Assembly (NCBI RefSeq): GCF_030412915.1
Contig: NZ_JAUHJR010000002.1
Location: 186,001-250,000 of the forward strand
Source of the DNA: Nocardioides abyssi
Lineage (GTDB): Bacteria; Actinomycetota; Actinomycetes; Propionibacteriales; Nocardioidaceae
Length of the DNA: 64,000 nt
Direction: 5' to 3'
The notes under the pieces are model-generated. The model had not been told where the DNA came from. It did not search any database and saw only the letters and a program-made list of their open reading frames with translations. A program made the position numbers and the translations under genes. Positions 25,854 to 34,532 of the stretch are shown here, one piece after another (the stretch's first letter is position 1; every line of letters starts with the position of its first letter).

Positions 25854-25867
25854 CCCGCCGGACCGGT

Positions 25868-25943
25868 GGTCGAGCAGCGAGCGCCAGCCGGTGGGTTGAG
25901 GAGGCGCGCCAGCGCCGTCTCGAAACCGAGCGTCGACGAGACC
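25868..25943 (+). repeat. Type B repeat interrupted by a nested type A
   Basis: B left part 25868-25888, then a 39-bp insert (25889-25927) containing a type A hairpin (GGTTGAG at 25894; CTCGAAACC end; inner GGCGC/GCGCC), then B right part 25928-25943. Without the insert the B sequence matches intact copies exactly. The same arrangement in the opposite orientation lies at 49197-49272. Confidence 0.85.
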
Positions 25944-26013
25944 CGGTGAGGTGCGCAGGGCGCTACAACCCTCGTCCGGCCGGCGGGTGGTTGCCGCCCT
26001 GCGGGGGTGCGGG

Positions 26014-26053
26014 GGTTCGACGCGCAGGCGCAGCACGCCTTCGCTGCTCAACC
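26014..26053 (-). repeat. Type C hairpin downstream of HNH gene 2
   Basis: A longer A-like element: minus-strand GGTTGAGCAGCGAAGGCG, then TGCTGCGCCTG and ending CGAACC. It matches the element after HNH gene 3 (49103-49145) and lies 14 bp after the HNH stop. Confidence 0.75.
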
Positions 26054-26067
26054 AGCGGCTTTGCGGT

Positions 26068-27330
26068 CTATGTCCGCATGTGGAACGAGACGCCGCCGTC
26101 GGGATGGTGGGTGGTCTCGAAGCGGGGGTCGTGGATGCGGGCGTGATGCCGGGGACAGAGCAGGCGAGCGTTCTTCATGTCGGTCCTACCCCCGCGGAGC
26201 CAGCTGTCGTCGTGGTGGGCGTGGCACAGATGCGCCGGCCAGTCGCACTCGGTGGCCGTGCAGGTCTTCTGCGTGATGGCGAGCCCGCGGCGCTGGGCGC
26301 CGGAGAACAGGCGCGCGGTGCGACCGAGGTCGAGGAGCTCTGACTTCCTGCCGAGGACGGCGGGGAGGAGGCCCGCTTCGCACGCCATGCGCCGCGCCAT
26401 CGAGACCGAGATCGGTTCGCCGGACTCCAGGGTCGCGCGACCGATGTCGCTCTGGAGGTCGGAGTAGTCGATGAGGACGACGATGCTGGCGTTGAGGCCG
26501 CCGAGCTGGGGGAGCTTGTCGGCAGGAAGCCGCTCGAGGAGCTCGCAGAACGCGTCACCCATCCGCTCTGGAGACGGCCGCCGCTCCACTACGTCGTCGG
26601 GCTCGTCGCCTTTGATGGCGGCCTGGTGCTTCGGTGCTGCGAAGGCGAGCAGCATCTTCTTGAGCATCTCGCCATGGAGTGTCGGGATGGAGAACTTGCC
26701 GCGTACCGAGCCCTTGCCGTCCAGTGCCATGGTCAGCCAGGCGTTCGCGCGTGCTTCGCGCTCCTCGCGTTCCAGCGCGCGGGCGTCGCGCTCCTCGCCG
26801 ATCTCGGGTGCGACGACGGTCAGGACGTGCTTGGCCAGGATGGCCAGCGACTTGGGGTCGCGGTCCAGCGCTTCGTTCAGCAGATGCTTCTCGGCGCGCT
26901 CCGGGATCGTCGGATCTTCGAGGTCGTCGGGTAGCCGATCGACGCAGTCGGTGATGACTTGGGCGTGGTCGACGCTGATCGCACCCTCCATCAGTGCGGC
27001 GGACGTGGGTGCGTGGCGGTCCAAGGACTCGGCCAGCCGCATACGCCGCTTGGCGGCGGGACGGTCCTGGCGGGTCTCGTGGGACCACCAGGACGCGGTG
27101 TCGGTCGCCCCGACCTTGTCGCCCACCGCACGACGGTCCGCCTCGGCGGCGAGCTTGAGCTCCAGCGCCTCGACCTGCGCACGCAGCCGCGTCGCCTCCA
27201 GGAGAGTGGCTGCGACCTCGGTGTCGGACATCTGCCACAGCTGAGAGCTGCACGCCGTCCGAGCCTTCTTCCGAGACTTCGCGACCGCACGGCACACCGG
27301 GTGCGCACTGCGTCGAGAGTCCTGGGCCAT
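26068..27330 (-). CDS. DUF222/13E12-family HNH endonuclease, copy 2
   Basis: 420 residues, nearly identical to copies 1 and 3 in the central and C-terminal parts. Differences from copy 1 cluster near the start (MAQDSRRSAHP, KARTACSSQ) and in NASIVVLIDYSDLQSDIGRA. The HNH block is CTATECDWPAHLC ... HAHHDDSW ... LLCPRHHARIHDPR, with all zinc and catalytic positions kept. An upstream in-frame GTG (27363) would add 11 residues but is absent in copy 1. It is flanked by a nested B/A repeat at its 3' side and tandem A-L repeats at its 5' side. Confidence 0.9.
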   Translation of the reverse strand: MAQDSRRSAHPVCRAVAKSRKKARTACSSQLWQMSDTEVAATLLEATRLRAQVEALELKLAAEADRRAVGDKVGATDTASWWSHETRQDRPAAKRRMRLAESLDRHAPTSAALMEGAISVDHAQVITDCVDRLPDDLEDPTIPERAEKHLLNEALDRDPKSLAILAKHVLTVVAPEIGEERDARALEREEREARANAWLTMALDGKGSVRGKFSIPTLHGEMLKKMLLAFAAPKHQAAIKGDEPDDVVERRPSPERMGDAFCELLERLPADKLPQLGGLNASIVVLIDYSDLQSDIGRATLESGEPISVSMARRMACEAGLLPAVLGRKSELLDLGRTARLFSGAQRRGLAITQKTCTATECDWPAHLCHAHHDDSWLRGGRTDMKNARLLCPRHHARIHDPRFETTHHPDGGVSFHMRT

Positions 27331-27399
27331 GGGTCTACTCAAGCAGCGACCACCGACAGTCACGGGCCTGTTTCCGCAGGTCAGACCACCATTCGGACA
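27331..27399 (-). promoter_or_regulatory. Conserved 69-nt leader of HNH gene 2
   Basis: Same length and almost the same sequence as the leaders of copies 1 and 3 (TGTCCGAATGGTGG to GCTTGAGTAGACCC). A type A hairpin ends 23 nt upstream. Confidence 0.6.
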
Positions 27400-27422
27400 G
27401 CAACTTCGGCGAGTTTTCGGCG

Positions 27423-27852
27423 GGTTTCGAGACGGGCCTGGCGGCCCTCCTCAACCAGCCGGAGACAGCAGCCGGCAGCCCAGCCGATAGCCGGCGGCGG
27501 CGCGCGAGCCGCGGCGTACCTCGTCCTCATAGCTGCTCCCACCGCAACCACCCACGGCCCGCAGGCCGAAGGTCGGGTGCAGGGGTCTCGTCGACGCTCG
27601 CCAGGGCTCGCTGCTCGACCAGCGGGTTGCGGCTCAACCTGCGGGGCAGCTGCCGAGGTTTCGAGACGGGCCTGGCGGCCCTCCTCAACCAGCCGGAGAC
27701 AGCAGCCGGCAGCCCAGCCGATAGCCGGCGCCGGCGCGTGACCCACGGCGTACCGGGTCCTCATAGCTGCCCTACCGCGACCACCCACGGCCCCGAGGCC
27801 GAAGGTCGGCTGCCGGGGGTTTCGAGACAGGCGCTGCGCGCCTTCCTCAACC
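27423..27852 (-). repeat. Tandem A-L repeat array upstream of HNH gene 2
   Basis: Three type A elements (27423-27456, 27657-27690 and 27818-27852) and two L modules (27512-27573, 27741-27809), with a type B copy near 27574-27612. The first two A-L units are offset by 234 bp and almost identical, so one arose by tandem duplication. The inner stems are GGGCC/GGCCC in the first two and GGCGC/GCGCC in the third. The last A overlaps the 3' end of the ddaH-like gene. Confidence 0.8.
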
Positions 27853-28758
27853 AGCCGATGGGAGGAGGACCTCGCCGCCCGCGACGGTGGCGAGGTCGCG
27901 GCCGAGGGTGAGGTCGACGGGGTTGGTGAGGCAGCGGACCGAGCCGCCGCCCTTGTGGAACTCGGAGACGTCGACGAGCACGACCTCGAAGCCCCACTCC
28001 TCCAGCTGCGCGCGCACGCGCGGCGGGCAGGCCGGCATGACGACGGTGCGGCCGACGACGACGGAGTTGGCGCAGAACGTCGTGAGCGCCTCCTCCTCGG
28101 TGAGCACGAGCGGCTCGGGCACGAGGTCGAGCAGCGCGGCAGCGGAGGCGTCGTCGAGGGCGGCGGGGCAGACGAGCGCGCGGCGGTCGTCGAGCGGGCA
28201 GAAGGCCAGGTCGAGGTGGTACATCCCCGGGTGGGTGATCCGCAGCCCGCGCACCCGCACGCCGAGGTCGGTGGCGAGGTGCTTGAGCGCGAGCTCCTCG
28301 GTGCGCGGGCCGAAGCCGACGACCAGGTCCCCGCGGAAGGGGAACGCGTCGCCCGCCTCGAGGTGCGCGCCGACGCCGTCGCGACCGACGTACGACGTCG
28401 TGGCCCCCGTCGCCGCGAACCACGGCTCGGCCGTCAGCGTCTCCATCCGGCGCTGGGCGTAGCGCATGTGCGACATCACGACGTGGCGGGAGCCGTCGGG
28501 GCGCACCAGGCCGAGGCCGAGGTTCATCGCGTAGACCATGTCCGGCGCGTCCGGGCGCTGCGGGAGCACGTCGACGTCGGCGCCGAGCCCCTCGAGCACC
28601 TCGACCATCGCCCGCCACTGCGTCATCGCCAGGGCGGGGTCGGGCTGGACCGCGGGGTCCATGAACGGGTTGATCGCGTAGTCGATGCGGAAGTGCGACG
28701 GCTCCACCGCGACGTACCGACGACCCCACTGCAGCTGCTCCATCGAGCGCACCCCCAC
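27847..28758 (-). CDS. ddaH: Dimethylarginine dimethylaminohydrolase-like enzyme
   Basis: 303 residues of the amidinotransferase/guanidino-modifying superfamily with five-blade propeller fold. The catalytic His is in HPGMYHLDLAFCPLD and the nucleophilic Cys in GGGSVRCLTNPVDLT near the C-terminus. It would hydrolyse a guanidino compound such as dimethylarginine to citrulline plus amine; arginine deiminase-like activity cannot be ruled out. The TGA stop and preceding Gly are supplied by a type A repeat. The GTG at 28758 is used here, but an ATG five codons downstream is also possible. A GntR gene with a palindromic operator is divergent. Confidence 0.85.
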   Translation of the reverse strand: MGVRSMEQLQWGRRYVAVEPSHFRIDYAINPFMDPAVQPDPALAMTQWRAMVEVLEGLGADVDVLPQRPDAPDMVYAMNLGLGLVRPDGSRHVVMSHMRYAQRRMETLTAEPWFAATGATTSYVGRDGVGAHLEAGDAFPFRGDLVVGFGPRTEELALKHLATDLGVRVRGLRITHPGMYHLDLAFCPLDDRRALVCPAALDDASAAALLDLVPEPLVLTEEEALTTFCANSVVVGRTVVMPACPPRVRAQLEEWGFEVVLVDVSEFHKGGGSVRCLTNPVDLTLGRDLATVAGGEVLLPSAG

Positions 28759-28785
28759 TTCTCCCTATAAGGCCCCGACTCACCG

Positions 28786-28806
28786 GATTGTCAGACAATC
28801 TGACAA
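28786..28806. promoter_or_regulatory. Palindromic operator, probable GntR/FCD binding site
   Basis: GATTGTCAGACAATC (28786-28800) has 7-bp perfect arms around one base, overlapping a second inverted repeat TTGTCAGA/TCTGACAA (28788-28806). It lies between the divergent ddaH-like and GntR genes. TTGTC/GACAA half-sites are typical for FCD-type GntR regulators. Confidence 0.7.
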
Positions 28807-28869
28807 GCCGGAGTGTGGGGCACGACGAGGCCTCGGCACAAGTCGGCGCGCGTGCGGGAGGATGGGCCC

Positions 28870-29559
28870 ATGTCCGAGCCGTTCGGCACCCTCAGCCTCG
28901 ACGTGTCCACGACCGTCGACCGCGTCGCGCAGGAGCTGCGCCGCGCCGTCTTCGAAGGCGAGCTGGAGAGCGGCACGGCGCTGCGCGAGGTCGCCCTGGC
29001 CGCCTCCCTCGGCGTGAGCCGGCCGACGGTCCGCGAGGCGCTGACGCTCCTGGTCGCCGAGGGCCTGGCCACCCGCGAGCCGCACCGCGGCGTCAGCGTG
29101 ACCAGCCCCGACCCCGACTCGGTGCGCGACGTGTGCCGGGCCCGGGCGGTCCTCGAGGGCGCCGGGGTACGCCGCTGGGCCGAGGCCGAGGAGGCGCTGC
29201 GGGACCGCGTGCGCACGACGCTGGTGGCCTACACGAGCGCGGTGGCCGACCACGCGTCGTACCAGTCGCTCAACGAGCGGCACCTCGCCTTCCACGTCTC
29301 CCTCGTCGGCCTCACCGGCTCGCCCCGGCTGGTGCACATGGCCGAGCAGCTGGTCACCGAGCTCAAGCTGGCGCTGGCCCAGGTCGACCGGATCCGCCGC
29401 AACGCCCACGACCAGGCCGACTCCCACCAGGCGCTGCTCGACCTGCTGGAGGCCGGCGACATCCCGGCAGCCTCGGCGTTCCTCGACCGGCACCTGGCCG
29501 ACGCCGAGGACTCGATCATCGAGGCCCTGGGGCTCGAGGAGGGCCGCCTGGGAGACTGA
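28870..29559 (+). CDS. GntR-family regulator (FCD type)
   Basis: 229 residues. Residues 10-75 form the winged helix-turn-helix (VAQELRRAVFEGELESGTALREVALAASLGVSRPTVREAL). The C-terminal helical FCD effector domain carries the usual metal/ligand residues: an early Arg (CRARAVLEGAG), His in NERHLAFHVSLV and the late DSHQALLDLLEAGD. A Shine-Dalgarno GGGAGGA (28856-28862) sits 7 nt before the ATG. It probably represses itself and the divergent ddaH-like gene through the palindrome at 28786-28806; the effector is unknown. Confidence 0.88.
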   Translation: MSEPFGTLSLDVSTTVDRVAQELRRAVFEGELESGTALREVALAASLGVSRPTVREALTLLVAEGLATREPHRGVSVTSPDPDSVRDVCRARAVLEGAGVRRWAEAEEALRDRVRTTLVAYTSAVADHASYQSLNERHLAFHVSLVGLTGSPRLVHMAEQLVTELKLALAQVDRIRRNAHDQADSHQALLDLLEAGDIPAASAFLDRHLADAEDSIIEALGLEEGRLGD

Positions 29560-29564
29560 GCCGC

Positions 29565-29957
29565 GTGCGGTTCCTCTCCTGGCTCCTGACCAACGCGGTC
29601 GCCCTCGCGACGGCGGCCTGGCTCGTCGACGGCGTGCGGTTCACCGGCCCGTCGAGCGGCACCGCCGAGCTGGAGCACAAGTGGGCGCCGCTGCTGGTCG
29701 TGGCGCTGATCCTCGGTGTCGTGACCTCGGTGGTGAAGCCGGTGCTGACGCTGCTGTCGATCCCGTTCATCATCGTCACGCTGGGCCTGTTCCTGCTGGT
29801 CATCAATGCCGCGATGCTCGCGCTGACCGGCTGGCTGGCCGAGCAGCTCGACCTCGGGTTCCGCGTCGACGGCTTCTGGGCGGCGGTGCTCGGCGCGGTC
29901 GTGATCACCGTGATGACCTGGGTCGTCGACCGACTCTCGCCCGACGAGCGCCGGTGA
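29565..29957 (+). CDS. Phage-holin-4-like membrane protein
   Basis: 130 residues with four predicted membrane helices: FLSWLLTNAVALATAAWLV, LLVVALILGVVTSVVKPVL, FIIVTLGLFLLVINAAMLAL and FWAAVLGAVVITVMTWVVD. It is the common bacterial DUF family called phage holin 4_2; the name does not imply a phage. GTG at 29565 follows a GGGAG 9 nt upstream that overlaps the end of the GntR gene, so it is co-transcribed. Its stop overlaps the start of the next gene (GTGA). Confidence 0.8.
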   Translation: MRFLSWLLTNAVALATAAWLVDGVRFTGPSSGTAELEHKWAPLLVVALILGVVTSVVKPVLTLLSIPFIIVTLGLFLLVINAAMLALTGWLAEQLDLGFRVDGFWAAVLGAVVITVMTWVVDRLSPDERR

Positions 29958-30457
29958 CCGCCCCCGTGCTGCCGGCCCCGCGCACCCCGGGCCGCTACTC
30001 GATCGCCCTGGTCTGCCTGGGCAACATCTGCCGATCCCCGATGGCCGACGTGGTGCTCTCCGAGCGCGTCGACGAGGCCGGGCTCAGCGGCCTGGTCCGC
30101 GTCGTCAGCTCCGGCACCGGCGGCTGGCACGTCGGCAAGCCGATGGACCCGCGGTCCGCGGCCACGCTGACGGCGGCGGGGTACGACGCGACGCGGCACC
30201 GCGCGCAGCAGTTCGCGCCGTCGTGGCTCGACGAGCACGACCTGGTGCTGGTGATGGACAGCGCCAACCTGGCCGACGTCGGCGGCGCGGGCGACCGGGT
30301 GATGCTCCTCCGCGAGCTCGATCCTGTCGGCACCGGCGGCGAGGTACCGGACCCGTACTACGGTGGCGACGACGGATTCGAGGAGGTGCTGGAGATGGTG
30401 GAGCGGACCTCCGCCGCGATCACCGCGGCCCTCCAGCGCCTGCTGGGGCGCCCCTGA
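29954..30457 (+). CDS. Low-molecular-weight protein-tyrosine-phosphatase-like protein
   Basis: 167 residues. The P-loop VCLGNICRSP contains the C-x5-R motif at about residues 20-28 and the general-acid loop is DPYYGGDDGFEEV (DPY). All catalytic residues are present. It is translationally coupled to the upstream membrane protein (GTGA overlap) and one base from the downstream fructosamine kinase. In bacteria this pairing is reported for deglycation, where the phosphatase acts on sugar phosphates or proteins glycated by them rather than on phosphotyrosine; that role is inferred from context. Confidence 0.9.
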   Translation: MTAPVLPAPRTPGRYSIALVCLGNICRSPMADVVLSERVDEAGLSGLVRVVSSGTGGWHVGKPMDPRSAATLTAAGYDATRHRAQQFAPSWLDEHDLVLVMDSANLADVGGAGDRVMLLRELDPVGTGGEVPDPYYGGDDGFEEVLEMVERTSAAITAALQRLLGRP

Positions 30458-30458
30458 C

Positions 30459-31331
30459 ATGGCCCGTCAGCCGCTGGTCGCCCGCCGCGCCGAGGAGCTC
30501 CTCGGCGCCGCGGTGGTGGCCACGGCGCCCGTCGCCGGCGGCGACACCGCCACCGCGACCAAGCTGCGGCTGAGCAACGGCACCACGGCGCTGATGAAGA
30601 CGATGCCGCACGCGCCGGCCGACTTCTTCGAGACCGAGGCCCGCGGCCTGCGGTGGCTCGCGGCCGCCGAGGGCGGGGCCGCCGTCCCGGAGGTGCTGGC
30701 CGTCGACGCCGAGTGCCTCGTGGTGCGCTGGGTCGAGCCGGGCAAGCAGACCGCGGAGGCCGCCGCCGAGCTGGGCCGGGCGCTGGCCGCCACCCACGCC
30801 GCCGGCGCGACGGCGTACGGCGCGGGGCCGGACGGCGAGCACCGCGACGGCTACATCGCGCGGCTGCCGCTGCCCAACCGCGCGGCGCCGACGTGGGCGG
30901 AGTTCTTCGCGGTCCGCCGCGTGCTGCCCTACCTCAAGCTGGCCCGCGACCGCGGCGCGGTGACCCCGGAGCAGGCGGCCACCGTCGAGTCCGTCGTCGG
31001 CCGGCTGCCCTCGATCGTCCCCGAGGAGGGCCCGGCCCGGCTGCACGGCGACCTGTGGAACGGCAACGTCGTCTGGGGCCTGGACCGCGTCCACCTCGTC
31101 GACCCCGCCGCGCACGGCGGGCACCGCGAGGCCGACCTGGCGATGCTCTCGCTCTTCGGCCTGCCGCACCTGCCCAAGGTGCTCGAGGCGTACGGCGAGG
31201 CCAGCCCGCTCGTCGAGGGCTGGGCCGACCGGCTCGCGCTGCACCAGCTCTTCCCGCTGCTGGTGCACGCCTGCCTCTACGGCGGCGGGTACGGCGCCCG
31301 CGCCGCCGCGGCCGCCCAGCGCTACCTGTAG
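30459..31331 (+). CDS. Fructosamine/ketosamine-3-kinase family protein
   Basis: 290 residues of the FN3K family with an aminoglycoside-phosphotransferase-like fold. The catalytic loop is LHGDLWNGNVVWG (HGDxxxxN) followed by DPAAHGGHREADLAM, which supplies the metal-binding Asp. It would phosphorylate the sugar of glycated (ketosamine) amines on proteins or small molecules so that they fall off. ATG at 30459 follows the phosphatase stop with a 1-bp gap, implying an operon with the upstream genes. Confidence 0.88.
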   Translation: MARQPLVARRAEELLGAAVVATAPVAGGDTATATKLRLSNGTTALMKTMPHAPADFFETEARGLRWLAAAEGGAAVPEVLAVDAECLVVRWVEPGKQTAEAAAELGRALAATHAAGATAYGAGPDGEHRDGYIARLPLPNRAAPTWAEFFAVRRVLPYLKLARDRGAVTPEQAATVESVVGRLPSIVPEEGPARLHGDLWNGNVVWGLDRVHLVDPAAHGGHREADLAMLSLFGLPHLPKVLEAYGEASPLVEGWADRLALHQLFPLLVHACLYGGGYGARAAAAAQRYL

Positions 31332-31334
31332 CCA

Positions 31335-31355
31335 GCGCTACCTGTGAGCTAGCGC
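31335..31355. terminator. Hairpin between convergent genes
   Basis: GCGCTA (31335-31340) pairs with TAGCGC (31350-31355). Just upstream the sequence CCAGCGCTACCTGT occurs twice in tandem, spanning the kinase stop. Confidence 0.4.
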
Positions 31356-33724
31356 TTCCGGTAGACCGCCGTCAGCGTGGTCCGGCCCGGCGGGGCGACG
31401 TAGGTGTGGGTGCGCCCCCCGCCGCTGGACCACCGCGCGAACCGGTAGGTGGCGCCCTGCCGCCGCTGCTTCTTGGGCGCGGTGACGGTGATCCGTGAGC
31501 CGACGATGAAGGTGCCGGTCCAGCCGCCCGCACGACGCGTGCCGGCGATCGAGAGCGGCAGCCGCCCGGGCCTGGACCGGAACGTCACCCGCACCGTGCG
31601 CGGGTCGAGCCGGAACTGCTCGGTCGTGCTCAGCCCGCGCCCGTCGGTGGCGGTCGCGGAGACGAGGAGGTACGACGGGTGCTCGTGGTCGGGCCCCCGC
31701 ACCTCGGTGTCGCCGTCGACCGCCGTCTGCAGCGGGTGGGAGTGGCAGGTGTCGTTGGGGCAGTGCGCCAGGGCCACCGACCACGTCACGGTCGGCTCGG
31801 TGCCGTCGGGGTCGGTCGCGGTCGCGGCGAGGTCGATCCGCTCGCCGACCGACCAGCGCAGGTCGCGGCTCGGCGAGGCGACGGTGATCGTGGGCGGCCC
31901 CGCGTCACCCGGGTGCAGCGTCAGCGCCGCGACGTCCTCGCCGCCGTTGCCGTCGGTCACCCGCACGCGCACGACCACGTCGTCGCTGCCCGCGGCCGTG
32001 GCGGTGGCCGTCGGTCCCTCGGCGTCGTCGAACGCGCCGTCACCGTCGAGGTCCCACCGCTGCACCAGCACGTCGTCCTCGGCGTCGGTCGAGCCCGAGG
32101 CGTCCAGGCCGACCTGCAGCGGCGCCGCGCCCCAGGTCGGGCCGAGCGCCTCGACCCGGGCGACCGGGGCGCGGTTGCCGGCGACGTACCGGATCCGGCG
32201 CAGCGAGCCCGCGCCCGCCGCCGGGTAGCCCTGCGCGTCGACGCCGAGACTGACGTACCAGAGGTCGCCGTCGGGGCCGGTGAGCAGGTCGACGGGGCTG
32301 TCGGCGCCCTCGAGGAACGGCCGGACCTTGCGCGGGTCGGGCGAGCCGTCCTGCTTCTTGCCCATCACCCACACGCACTGGCGGGAGTAGTCGGAGAAGA
32401 ACAACGCCCCGCGGTACGCCGCCGGGTAGCTGCGGCTCGCCCCGAACTGCAGCCCGGAGATCGACGCCGAGCCCGTCGGGCAGGACTCGCCGGCCAGGTT
32501 GCCGGTGCGCGGGTAGGCGTAGAACGGCTTCGCCGCGCTGCCGGCCCGGTAGAGCGACTCGCACAGCGGCAGGTCGAGCGGGTCGAAGCCGGCGTTGCGG
32601 TCGGGCCCCTCGTAGCAGGGCCAGCCGAAGTTCTCCGCCGCCCGGCCGCCCGGCCGCAGCCGGTCGACCTCCTCCCAGCCGCCCTGGCCGACGTCGCCGA
32701 CGTACACCTCGGGGTCGGTGCGGCCGGTGCCGGGGCGGAAGGTGAAGCGGAAGGGGTTGCGCATGCCGTAGGCCACGATCCGCCGGTCGTTGGGGCTCTC
32801 GCGGTCGGCGTACGGGTTGCCGGGCACGCCCTCGGCGGTGTCGAGGTCGATGCGGATGATCGAGCCGGACAGGCCGGTCTGGTCGCCGCCGGTGCGGATG
32901 TCCTGCGCGCGCAGCGACCCGCCCTCGCGGACCGGGTCGCCGCAGGCGTTGCCGTCGGGCCAGTACGGCGCGCCCAGCTGCCCGCGGTCGACCTCGAGGT
33001 AGTGCGCGCCCTCACCGCCGCTGGCCCACAGGTGGCCGTCGGGGCCGACGTGCAGCGAGCCGGTGCCGTGCGAGGGGTACTGCATGCACCAGTCCTCGAG
33101 CATCGGCTCCTGCTCGACCGACCGCCAGCCGCCGTCGACCCGCTCCAGGGTCAGCCGCGAGAGGCGTCCGCTGGCCAGGCAGCCCATGTCCTCCGCGCCG
33201 GGCCCGCCGACCTCGGGGTCCGGGCACTCGTCGTACCCCACGCCCGGCACGCCCCAGTGCGGCGCCGGCAGGCCGCTGCCGAGGATGTGGTCGTAGGCGT
33301 GGAGCACGTAGAGGTAGGGCCGCTGCGGGAAGCCGGGGTCGACGGCCAGGCCGAGCAGGCCGCGGTCGTAGAGGTTGTTGACGTCGTCGCTGAGGTCGAC
33401 CACCTCGACCGGCGCGGCCTCCGGGGACTCCCATACCCGCACGACGCCGCTCTTCTCGGCCACGAAGATCTCGCCCGCGGGCCCGAAGTCCACCGCCGTG
33501 GGCTCGTCGAGCCCGTCGAGCACCACCTCCTCCTGGAAGCGGTCGGGCAGCCGCGGCCCGTCGTGGTGACGGGCCAGCCGTGCCGGTGCCTCCCCCGGGA
33601 CCTGCCGCGTGACCTGCTGGGTGGCGGCGGCACCGGTCGGCCGGTCGGGCGCGGCGGTCGACGCCGTCCCCACCAGCGCCAGGGTGCAGGCGGTGAGCAG
33701 CAGGACGAGCGCGCGGTGCAGCAA
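31349..33724 (-). CDS. Secreted PQQ-dependent sugar dehydrogenase with PKD domain
   Basis: 791 residues. A signal peptide ([19 protein letters not shown]) precedes a six-bladed soluble glucose-dehydrogenase-like propeller (about residues 55-470), with [54 protein letters not shown] and [12 protein letters not shown] motifs. A PKD domain ([12 protein letters not shown] ... [12 protein letters not shown]) and a further Ig-like C-terminal region follow. It should oxidise sugars, possibly of polysaccharides, outside the cell with PQQ. TTG at 33724 is chosen because it directly begins the signal peptide and has a G-rich Shine-Dalgarno 5 nt upstream; no ATG/GTG fits. Confidence 0.85.
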   Translation of the reverse strand: MLHRALVLLLTACTLALVGTASTAAPDRPTGAAATQQVTRQVPGEAPARLARHHDGPRLPDRFQEEVVLDGLDEPTAVDFGPAGEIFVAEKSGVVRVWESPEAAPVEVVDLSDDVNNLYDRGLLGLAVDPGFPQRPYLYVLHAYDHILGSGLPAPHWGVPGVGYDECPDPEVGGPGAEDMGCLASGRLSRLTLERVDGGWRSVEQEPMLEDWCMQYPSHGTGSLHVGPDGHLWASGGEGAHYLEVDRGQLGAPYWPDGNACGDPVREGGSLRAQDIRTGGDQTGLSGSIIRIDLDTAEGVPGNPYADRESPNDRRIVAYGMRNPFRFTFRPGTGRTDPEVYVGDVGQGGWEEVDRLRPGGRAAENFGWPCYEGPDRNAGFDPLDLPLCESLYRAGSAAKPFYAYPRTGNLAGESCPTGSASISGLQFGASRSYPAAYRGALFFSDYSRQCVWVMGKKQDGSPDPRKVRPFLEGADSPVDLLTGPDGDLWYVSLGVDAQGYPAAGAGSLRRIRYVAGNRAPVARVEALGPTWGAAPLQVGLDASGSTDAEDDVLVQRWDLDGDGAFDDAEGPTATATAAGSDDVVVRVRVTDGNGGEDVAALTLHPGDAGPPTITVASPSRDLRWSVGERIDLAATATDPDGTEPTVTWSVALAHCPNDTCHSHPLQTAVDGDTEVRGPDHEHPSYLLVSATATDGRGLSTTEQFRLDPRTVRVTFRSRPGRLPLSIAGTRRAGGWTGTFIVGSRITVTAPKKQRRQGATYRFARWSSGGGRTHTYVAPPGRTTLTAVYRKR

Positions 33725-33821
33725 GGTGACCCCCCAGGTTGCTGCGCAGCCTAGGTGCGCCCCGCCCCGGATGCCCGGTTTCGGCGGGGCTCCTTCTCAG
33801 CGGCGACTCAGGACGGGCTGG

Positions 33822-33827
33822 CACCAT
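33822..33827 (+). promoter_or_regulatory. Leaderless -10 hexamer CACCAT
   Basis: CACCAT lies 6 nt before the GTG at 33834; weaker than most. Confidence 0.35.
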
Positions 33828-33833
33828 GTCGTC

Positions 33834-34532
33834 GTGCCAGCGTCCGCCAAGCCCCGCGCCCTCGTCGTCGACGACGACAAGGCGGTCCGGGAGTCGCTGC
33901 GGCGCTCGCTGGAGTTCAACGGGTACGACGTGCACGTGGCCACCGACGGCGCGGAGGCGCTGGCCGCGATCGGCCGGGTCGCGCCGGACGTCGTCGTGAT
34001 GGACGTGATGATGCCGCGGCTCGACGGGATCGAGGCGACCCGGGCGCTGCGGGCGGCCGGCAACGACGTGCCTGTGCTCGTGCTGACCGCGCGCGACGCC
34101 GTCGGCGACCGGGTCGAGGGCTTGGACGCGGGCGCGGACGACTACCTGACCAAGCCGTTCGCGCTGGCCGAGCTGCTCGCGCGGCTGCGCGCGCTGCTGC
34201 GCCGGGTGGTGCCGGCCGACGACGCACCGGACGAGGTGCTGTCGTTCTCCGACCTGTCGATGGACGTGGCGACCCGCGAGGTCCGCCGTGGCGAGCGGCT
34301 GATCGAGCTGACCCGCACGGAGTTCACGCTGCTGGAGATGTTCCTGCGGCGGCCGCGGCGCGTGCTCGAACGTTCGTTCATCCTCGAGGAGGTCTGGGGC
34401 TACGACTTCCCGACGACCGCGAACTCCCTCGAGGTCTACGTCGGCTACCTGCGCCGCAAGACCGAGGCCGAGGGCGAGCCGCGGCTGCTCCACACCGTCC
34501 GCGGCGTGGGCTACGTGCTGAAGGAAGCATGA
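33834..34532 (+). CDS. OmpR/PhoB-family response regulator (MprA-like)
   Basis: 232 residues. The receiver domain has the acidic pair VVDDDKAV, phosphoacceptor Asp in [12 protein letters not shown] (about residue 55), TARDAVGD, and the conserved Lys in DYLTKPF. The C-terminal winged-helix domain (about 135-230) has [14 protein letters not shown] and the recognition-helix segment [18 protein letters not shown] at 33834 places the first beta-strand a few residues in. The stop overlaps the histidine kinase start (ATGA), so the pair is co-translated. It resembles MprA/PrrA-type regulators of envelope stress. Confidence 0.92.
   Translation: MPASAKPRALVVDDDKAVRESLRRSLEFNGYDVHVATDGAEALAAIGRVAPDVVVMDVMMPRLDGIEATRALRAAGNDVPVLVLTARDAVGDRVEGLDAGADDYLTKPFALAELLARLRALLRRVVPADDAPDEVLSFSDLSMDVATREVRRGERLIELTRTEFTLLEMFLRRPRRVLERSFILEEVWGYDFPTTANSLEVYVGYLRRKTEAEGEPRLLHTVRGVGYVLKEA

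Noticed and set aside
29565-29957. Prophage remnant, based on the holin-like name
   Set aside because: The protein belongs to a widespread chromosomal membrane family; no lysin, capsid, integrase or att site is nearby.
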